Positions 6,010-9,447 of a stretch of DNA of 9,447 nt are shown here, piece by piece. Origin of the DNA: an uncultured Pseudomonadota bacterium (GTDB taxonomy: Bacteria > Pseudomonadota > Alphaproteobacteria > RF32 > CAG-239); NCBI GenBank assembly GCA_949295395.1, contig CASFLB010000042.1:1-9447 (forward strand), in the 5' to 3' direction. The notes under the pieces were generated by a model. That model searched no databases, was not told the DNA's origin, and was given only the letters and a program-made list of their open reading frames with translations. Every line of letters starts with the position of its first letter. Position 1 is the stretch's first letter. The position numbers were made by a program, and so were the translations under genes.

Positions 6010-7266
6010 TTAATAGAACAAAAACTGCTTACACAGAGCTTCAACCTGTTTCCGAACTTTGGGAACAACCTCATCACCCCTGCCCTGCGCCATAGCCTCA
6101 ATAACATCGGCAATCCAATTTCCAACTTTCTTAAACTCCGCTTCCTTAAAGCCTCGAGTGGTTGCTGCCGGTGTTCCGAGCCGAATTCCGGACGTGACTT
6201 TCGGTGGCATCGGATCATGCGGAATAGCGTTTTTATTACAAGTCATATGCGCGGCTTCCAAAGTCTGCGCCACAACATCACCAGTCAAGCCTTTGGAACG
6301 CAAATCAACCAACAACAAATGTGTATCCGTTCCACCGGAAACCAAATTTATTCCTCTTGATTGCAAAGTGTCGGCCAAAACTTGAGCATTTTTAACCACC
6401 TGCGCGGCATAAGCCTTAAACTCTGGCGACAGAGCTTCTTTGAAGCAAACCGCTTTGGCGGCAATCACATGCATCAACGGTCCGCCTTGTGTTCCGGGAA
6501 AAATTGCCGAGTCAATTTTTTTAGCAACATCTTCACGGTTGGTCAAAATCATACCACCGCGCGGACCACGCAAAGTTTTGTGCGTTGTGGTGGTAACGAC
6601 ATCAGCCCAAAGCAATGGATTCGGATGAACCCCGCCGGCCACCAGTCCGGCAAAATGAGCCATATCGACCATCAAATAAGCCCCAACTTTATCAGCAATC
6701 TCACGAAAACGTGCAAAATCAATCTGCCGCGGATAAGCTGACCCACCGGCAATAATCAGCTTAGGACGATGAGCAAAGGCCAAAGTTTCCACTTGATCAT
6801 AATCAATCAAACCACTGTCGGCACAAACACCATACTGTACCGATTGAAACCACTTACCGGAAAGCGAAACTTTTGCCCCGTGGGTTAAATGTCCGCCGGC
6901 ATCAAGCGACATTCCCATAAGCACATCATTGGGTTGCAACAAAGCAAGATAAACCGCGGTGTTAGCCTGTGAACCGGAATGCGGTTGAACATTAACAAAA
7001 CGCGCATTAAACAAAGCCCTTGCTCGTTCAATGGCTAGGGTTTCAACTTTATCCACAAATTCACAACCGCCATAATAGCGTTTAGAAGGATAACCTTCGG
7101 CATATTTATTGGTCAGAAGAGAACCTTGAGCTTCGAGAACGGCCGGAGAGACAATATTTTCGGAAGCAATCAGCTCAATTTGCAACCTCTCGCGTTCACC
7201 TTCTTCAGCAATAGCCGTCGCAATTTTAGGATCTTCGTTTTGCAGAGTTTGATTAAAGTCCAACAT
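6010..7266 (-). CDS. glyA: Serine hydroxymethyltransferase
   Basis: This 418-aa cytoplasmic PLP enzyme interconverts serine plus tetrahydrofolate with glycine plus 5,10-methylene-tetrahydrofolate, the main one-carbon source. Length is typical. Landmarks: E-L-I-A-S-E-N (31-37), [15 protein letters not shown] (53-67), H-S-G-S-Q-A-N (96-102), V-D-M-A-H-F-A-G-L (200-208), and the cofactor lysine K230 in [22 protein letters not shown] (360-367) is also intact. ATG7266 is fixed by a strong GGAGGG (7279-7274) seven bases upstream. That ribosome site lies inside the end of rpiB, and the genes overlap by 14 nt, so translation is probably coupled. The in-frame extension up to 7368 is only the rpiB shadow. 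The enzyme appears fully functional. Confidence 0.98.
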   Translation of the reverse strand: MLDFNQTLQNEDPKIATAIAEEGERERLQIELIASENIVSPAVLEAQGSLLTNKYAEGYPSKRYYGGCEFVDKVETLAIERARALFNARFVNVQPHSGSQANTAVYLALLQPNDVLMGMSLDAGGHLTHGAKVSLSGKWFQSVQYGVCADSGLIDYDQVETLAFAHRPKLIIAGGSAYPRQIDFARFREIADKVGAYLMVDMAHFAGLVAGGVHPNPLLWADVVTTTTHKTLRGPRGGMILTNREDVAKKIDSAIFPGTQGGPLMHVIAAKAVCFKEALSPEFKAYAAQVVKNAQVLADTLQSRGINLVSGGTDTHLLLVDLRSKGLTGDVVAQTLEAAHMTCNKNAIPHDPMPPKVTSGIRLGTPAATTRGFKEAEFKKVGNWIADVIEAMAQGRGDEVVPKVRKQVEALCKQFLFY

Positions 7267-7708
7267 TTGAACACCCTCCGTAAACATCAATTTTTTCGAT
7301 TCGACGAAGGTGACGTCCGCCTTCAAATCCGGTATTAAGAAAGATATCAAGACGCTTTTCCATATCATCGACAGACATCATCCGCCCGCCGAAGACAGCA
7401 ATATTGGCATTATTATGCTGACGAGCCAAGGCTGCCGTTTCATCATTATAAAGCAGCGCGGCACGAATTCCGACATGACGATTAGCCGCAATGGAAATAC
7501 CGATTCCCGTTCCGCAAATCAAAATACCGAAATCAGCTTTTTGTTGCAAAATTTCCTGACAAACTTTCTCGGCAAAGTCTGGATAATCAACCGATTCGGA
7601 AGAATTTGTTCCCATATCGGCAACAGCATAGCCTTTATTTTTAAGATAAGTAATGAGTTTTTCTTTGGCGTCAAAACCGCCATGATCGGCACCGATAGCA
7701 ACCTTCAT
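7253..7708 (-). CDS. rpiB: Ribose-5-phosphate isomerase B
   Basis: This 151-aa RpiB/LacAB-family sugar-phosphate isomerase interconverts ribose 5-phosphate and ribulose 5-phosphate in the pentose phosphate pathway. Diagnostic residues are present: I-G-A-D-H-G-G (5-11, His9), the catalytic Cys65 in C-G-T-G-I-G (65-70), S-x-A-A-N (72-76), His98 in R-Q-H-N-N-A-N, and E-G-G-R-H-x-R-R (129-136) for phosphate binding. ATG7708 is preceded by GGGGAGG (7720-7714) with a 5-nt spacer; the reading frame continues upstream to 7789 but through the terminator. It is followed directly by glyA, an order widespread in Alphaproteobacteria. The C-terminal tail (141-151) carries the glyA ribosome site. Promoter: none fits between the upstream terminator and the gene. 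Confidence 0.96.
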   Translation of the reverse strand: MKVAIGADHGGFDAKEKLITYLKNKGYAVADMGTNSSESVDYPDFAEKVCQEILQQKADFGILICGTGIGISIAANRHVGIRAALLYNDETAALARQHNNANIAVFGGRMMSVDDMEKRLDIFLNTGFEGGRHLRRIEKIDVYGGCSNVGL

Positions 7709-7730
7709 AAGCTCCTCCCCTTCCCCTAAC

Positions 7731-7759
7731 AAAAAAGACCTTTCCGAAGAAAGGTCTTT
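7731..7759 (-). terminator. Strong intrinsic terminator after the tRNA pair, upstream of rpiB
   Basis: Read on the minus strand, GACCTTTC (7756-7749), loop TTCG, GAAAGGTC (7744-7737), then six T (7736-7731). AAA/TTT pairs extend the stem. The C(UUCG)G tetraloop is unusually stable. It begins 4 nt after the tRNA-Asn CCA end and stops 22 nt before the rpiB ATG, so it may act as partial terminator or processing signal within a tRNA-rpiB-glyA transcript. Confidence 0.88.
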
Positions 7760-7762
7760 GTA

Positions 7763-7837
7763 TGGCTCCGACTGTTGGGATCGAACCAACGACCAATCGG
7801 TTAACAGCCGATTGCTCTACCGCTGAGCTAAGTCGGA
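7763..7837 (-). tRNA. tRNA-Asn (GTT)
   Basis: This is a complete 75-nt cloverleaf on the minus strand: acceptor TCCGACT with AGTCGGA, D-arm with GGTAG, anticodon stem ATCGG/CCGAT with loop CTGTTAA giving anticodon GTT, T-arm with GGTTCGATCC, discriminator G, and an encoded CCA (7765-7763). It follows tRNA-Cys after 8 nt, so the two are cotranscribed. Confidence 0.97.
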
Positions 7838-7845
7838 ATAATAAC

Positions 7846-7919
7846 TGGAGGCCGGTACCGGAATTGAACCGATATCAAAGGATTTGCAGTCCTCTGCATA
7901 ACCATTCTGCCAACCGGCC
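7846..7919 (-). tRNA. tRNA-Cys (GCA)
   Basis: This is a complete 74-nt cloverleaf on the minus strand: acceptor GGCCGGT with ACCGGCC, anticodon stem GAGGA/TCCTT with loop CTGCAAA giving anticodon GCA, T-loop TTCAATT, discriminator T, and an encoded CCA (7848-7846). It is the first gene of the tRNA transcript. Confidence 0.97.
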
Positions 7920-7982
7920 AATCCATCTAGACCTAAAGAAGCTCGTTAACAACCTCACCTCACGGTCACTCAACAAGGAATA

Positions 7983-8010
7983 TATATACAAATTTTTTTG
8001 CTAAGGTCAA
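7983..8010 (-). promoter_or_regulatory. Promoter of the tRNA-Cys / tRNA-Asn transcript
   Basis: On the minus strand TTGACC (8010-8005, preceded by C) is followed after 16 nt by TATATA (7988-7983), or after 18 nt by a second TATATA (7986-7981). Transcription would start around 7975, about 55 nt before the mature tRNA-Cys 5' end. The rest of the 148-nt gap to the phage gene (7920-8067) is AT-rich and holds no other gene; one weak inverted repeat (TTGATTTTT 8041-8049 with AAAAATCAA 8063-8071) overlaps the phage gene stop. Confidence 0.6.
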
Positions 8011-8067
8011 GAAAAAAATTTATAATTTTTGCATTAATTTTTGATTTTTTTGAAATATAAAGAAAAA

Positions 8068-8292
8068 TCAAAAAGATGAGAGTTCCTGGCGCAGTTTATT
8101 AACCCGCGCCAACCACTCCCAAAAATGTTCATAACCTTGATAAGGCAGAGTCTCAAGTTCCTCGGCCACCTTTGCTCCGGCCACAGGATAAGAGGCAGAG
8201 AGATTACAAGATTCCACCATGCATGAGCTCAAGCAACTCATCGCGAGAAGCATGAGGCTGAGAATAAATCGCCGCTTTTTTCTTTTCCACAT
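8068..8292 (-). CDS. Rz1-like outer-membrane lipoprotein (o-spanin candidate)
   Basis: This 74-aa small lipoprotein has a basic start (K3-R8), hydrophobic 9-18, then lipobox L-S-S-C with Cys24 as the lipidation site. The mature part is ~51 aa with Y-P-V-A-G-A-K-V-A-E-E-L-E and a final aromatic/basic helix W-L-A-R-V-N-K-L-R-Q-E-L. Its first 89 nt lie out of frame within the preceding inner-membrane protein gene, the typical arrangement of phage Rz/Rz1 spanins, which join both membranes and fuse them at lysis. ATG8292 is chosen over the in-frame TTG at 8322 because GAGGTGG (8305-8299) sits 6 nt upstream. It is less proline-rich than lambda Rz1. The call rests on architecture, not recognised homology. 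It is the last gene of the phage operon. Confidence 0.72.
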   Translation of the reverse strand: MWKRKKRRFILSLMLLAMSCLSSCMVESCNLSASYPVAGAKVAEELETLPYQGYEHFWEWLARVNKLRQELSSF

Positions 8293-8407
8293 ATTTAACC
8301 ACCTCGATTTGTTCTTTAACAATTTTTAATTCAGAGTGAGAACGACCAAGAAGATAAGCTCCAACAAGACAAGCGACAAAAAGAACAACAACCATTGCAT
8401 ATTTCAT
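8204..8407 (-). CDS. Rz-like inner-membrane protein (i-spanin candidate)
   Basis: This 67-aa protein has one N-terminal membrane helix (residues 4-20), then a charged, helix-forming periplasmic part (E26-K44, coiled-coil-like) and a conserved-looking end P-H-A-S-R-D-E-L-L-E-L-M. This is the layout of an i-spanin: N-in anchor plus periplasmic coil that meets the lipoprotein partner. It is shorter than lambda Rz (153 aa). The ATG at 8407 shares its A with the TGA of the upstream gene (TGATG), with a GGGGG just ahead, so translation is coupled. Its 3' 89 nt also encode the start of the lipoprotein in another frame. Confidence 0.7.
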   Translation of the reverse strand: MKYAMVVVLFVACLVGAYLLGRSHSELKIVKEQIEVVKYVEKKKAAIYSQPHASRDELLELMHGGIL

Positions 8408-8544
8408 CAGACCCCCGCGATAATTAATAAAAAAGCCCGAGCCACATTTTCAGCACATTCGGGCTTAAAAAAAGCGACAACCGCCACCACGATTGCCGCC
8501 AAACAAATAATCATCAACTTATGCTTTGAAAGATTTTTTACCAT
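8407..8544 (-). CDS. 45-aa single-helix membrane protein, holin-like candidate
   Basis: This tiny protein has a short basic start (K3-K9), a membrane helix over residues 10-26, a K-P-E-C turn, and a second mildly hydrophobic stretch at 34-45. ATG8544 is set by a clear GGAGG (8554-8550) 5 nt upstream; the open frame to 8607 is only overlap with the previous gene. It overlaps that gene's end by 7 nt and joins the next by TGATG. Its size, membrane helix and position before the spanin pair make a holin or other lysis helper possible. No homology is recognised. Confidence 0.6.
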   Translation of the reverse strand: MVKNLSKHKLMIICLAAIVVAVVAFFKPECAENVARAFLLIIAGV

Positions 8545-9128
8545 AACAGCCTCCAAGCAAGTATAGCACCAAGATAAGCCCCAAAAATCCATTCTCCCCA
8601 GTTCCAACCTGATTTTCCGTCATCTTTAAGTTTGCACAGCAAAGTTCCGAAATAATAACATCCGCCCATGCACACACCGGAAAAAATGACACCCAAATCA
8701 GCCAAAAACAAACCCCACAAAAAGGTAATGATAAAGCCCGTTAAGCTCGTTCCGATAAATCCGTAGAGCTTGGGATAATCTCTCAAATAAACCGCCTGCT
8801 CTTTAAACGTAATGCGACAATTATCCAACAGATTATCAACCAGTTCGCACTCTTTTTCTTGTTGATCCAATGTTCCGAAAACCAAAGCCCCGATATATTT
8901 TCCCCAACCGTAAAGCTGATAAGACGTATAACACGCAATAAAGGCTATAAGGATATTTTGAACTGAAAAATTAAAATAAAATCCGGCATAAACCGCAAAA
9001 GCCACGGCATACCAAATTTTATTCATCGGAACATTGTCCCCTTTCCAAATATCGAGTCCACCACGGACACGCCACAAAAAAGAGCTGATCGCGACAATCA
9101 AAATACTAAACACAATTTGCCAAACCAT
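8538..9128 (-). CDS. Phage-associated polytopic membrane protein
   Basis: This 196-aa protein has about six hydrophobic helices (3-19, 37-55, 58-75, 123-145, 147-165, 178-195) and an N-terminal W-R-V-R-G-G motif (19-24), followed by a charged central loop (88-120) with paired cysteines (C93, C104). I recall similar membrane proteins next to lysis genes of prophages, but no function is established. Length exceeds that of common holins, though multi-helix holins exist. ATG9128 directly abuts the TAA of the preceding gene and is served by GGGAG 8 nt upstream. Confidence 0.68.
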   Translation of the reverse strand: MVWQIVFSILIVAISSFLWRVRGGLDIWKGDNVPMNKIWYAVAFAVYAGFYFNFSVQNILIAFIACYTSYQLYGWGKYIGALVFGTLDQQEKECELVDNLLDNCRITFKEQAVYLRDYPKLYGFIGTSLTGFIITFLWGLFLADLGVIFSGVCMGGCYYFGTLLCKLKDDGKSGWNWGEWIFGAYLGAILAWRLLW

Positions 9129-9447
9129 TTATTTTACTCCCGCCAAATGAATACCTTTTAATATTTGTTCATCAGAATAAGGCTGCTCACCATTTTCATG
9201 TCGAATAATGGCACGTAATAAAACCGCAAGAACCGCAACAGACGAAAGGTCAATCTCTTCATCAGATGCAACACCAAGTTGATTAGCAACCGATTTAATA
9301 TAAGATTCGGTCTCATTTTCAGAAGGTGGCGCATAACGGCTAATAATTTTTTTGACCGTATTAAGCTTATATTTTTTATAATAAGTCAGCAAAATTTTTA
9401 CCAGCGCCCTAATCCCGTATTCAGGAGAAACAAAGATACAAAAAGAG
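9129..9447 (-). CDS. Phage 'structural protein' family member, N-terminus outside the window
   Basis: The frame stays open from the stop at 9129 to the window edge, so 105 C-terminal residues are seen; the in-frame TTG at 9392 is not the start. The residues just before it, F-x-x-P-E-Y-G-I-R-A-L-V-K-I-L, belong to the same domain. Next come Y-K-L-N-T-V-K-K-I-I-S-R-Y-A-P-P-x-E-N-x-T and R-A-I-I-R-H-E-N-G-E-Q-P-Y. From memory this is the C-terminal part of a small phage family annotated 'structural protein', whose N-terminus carries an R-G-I-R-N-H-N-P-G-N-I-type motif. A peptidoglycan-cutting role has been supposed for such proteins but I cannot confirm it. Its place at the head of the lysis set fits either role. 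Confidence 0.75.
   Translation of the reverse strand, partial: SFCIFVSPEYGIRALVKILLTYYKKYKLNTVKKIISRYAPPSENETESYIKSVANQLGVASDEEIDLSSVAVLAVLLRAIIRHENGEQPYSDEQILKGIHLAGVK

Larger units (their letters stand above)
8068..9447 (-). mobile_element. End of a prophage or prophage remnant (lysis module)
   Basis: Five phage-type genes are packed with overlaps or no spacing on one strand, ending about 75 nt before the host tRNA promoter. No integrase, att repeat or tail gene is seen inside the window. The tRNA genes and their promoter are intact, and the phage genes lie upstream of the tRNA 5' side, not at the 3' end where tRNA-targeting integrases act. The exact junction, probably within 8011-8067, is undetermined. 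Confidence 0.6.

Noticed and set aside
5955..6218. 87-codon minus-strand frame overlapping the glyA end
   Set aside because: It passes through the terminator and the glyA 3' coding region in another frame, with no ribosome site or family resemblance.
7267..7368. 34-residue N-terminal extension of GlyA
   Set aside because: It lies wholly within rpiB in another frame; ATG7266 has an ideal Shine-Dalgarno and gives the normal length.
7763..7919. tRNA genes as the prophage attachment site
   Set aside because: The phage genes lie on the 5' side beyond the tRNA promoter, and no repeat of a tRNA 3' end is seen in 7920-8067; the far prophage end is outside the window.
7762..8004. 80-codon plus-strand reading frame beginning M-A-P-T-V-G-I-E-P-T-T
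   Set aside because: It is the antisense of tRNA-Asn and tRNA-Cys; such frames are a well-known source of false proteins.

Overview
The window looks like a chromosomal piece from a low-GC alphaproteobacterium. The evidence is the rpiB-glyA order with a 14-nt gene overlap, promoter -35 elements of the form CTTGAC, CCA-encoding tRNA genes, and protein sequences of alphaproteobacterial flavour. Gut-associated low-GC relatives of Rhodospirillales are my best guess, from memory and not proven here.

Left part (1-2982): a secreted cysteine-rich protein with an LprI-like domain (+) faces a TerC-family membrane protein (-) across a bidirectional terminator. Behind terC, on the same strand, lies a GNAT acetyltransferase.

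Regulator cluster (2983-4950): a dwarf LysR-type regulator (+, 182 aa) is divergent from the GNAT gene, with interleaved promoters in a 97-nt gap. Its 3' end overlaps by 26 bp the 3' end of a full-length LysR-type regulator (-) of the same subfamily. Next comes an XRE-type regulator (-) whose promoter predicts a leaderless mRNA. It is divergent from a 276-aa membrane/coiled-coil protein of unknown function (5136-5966, +), and three ATTCATAT repeats lie in the space between them.

Housekeeping block (6010-7919, -): transcription runs tRNA-Cys, tRNA-Asn, a strong UUCG-loop terminator, rpiB, glyA. There is no room for a promoter between the terminator and rpiB. rpiB (ribose-5-phosphate isomerase B) belongs to the pentose phosphate pathway; glyA (serine hydroxymethyltransferase) supplies glycine and one-carbon units.

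Right end (8068-9447, -): the end of a prophage or prophage remnant. It is a tightly coupled set of five genes: a phage 'structural protein' family member cut by the window edge, a polytopic membrane protein, a 45-aa one-helix membrane protein, and a small inner-membrane protein whose 3' part overlaps out of frame with a small lipoprotein. I read the last pair as an Rz/Rz1-like two-component spanin and the set as a lysis cassette. No classical endolysin, integrase or att site is visible in the window.
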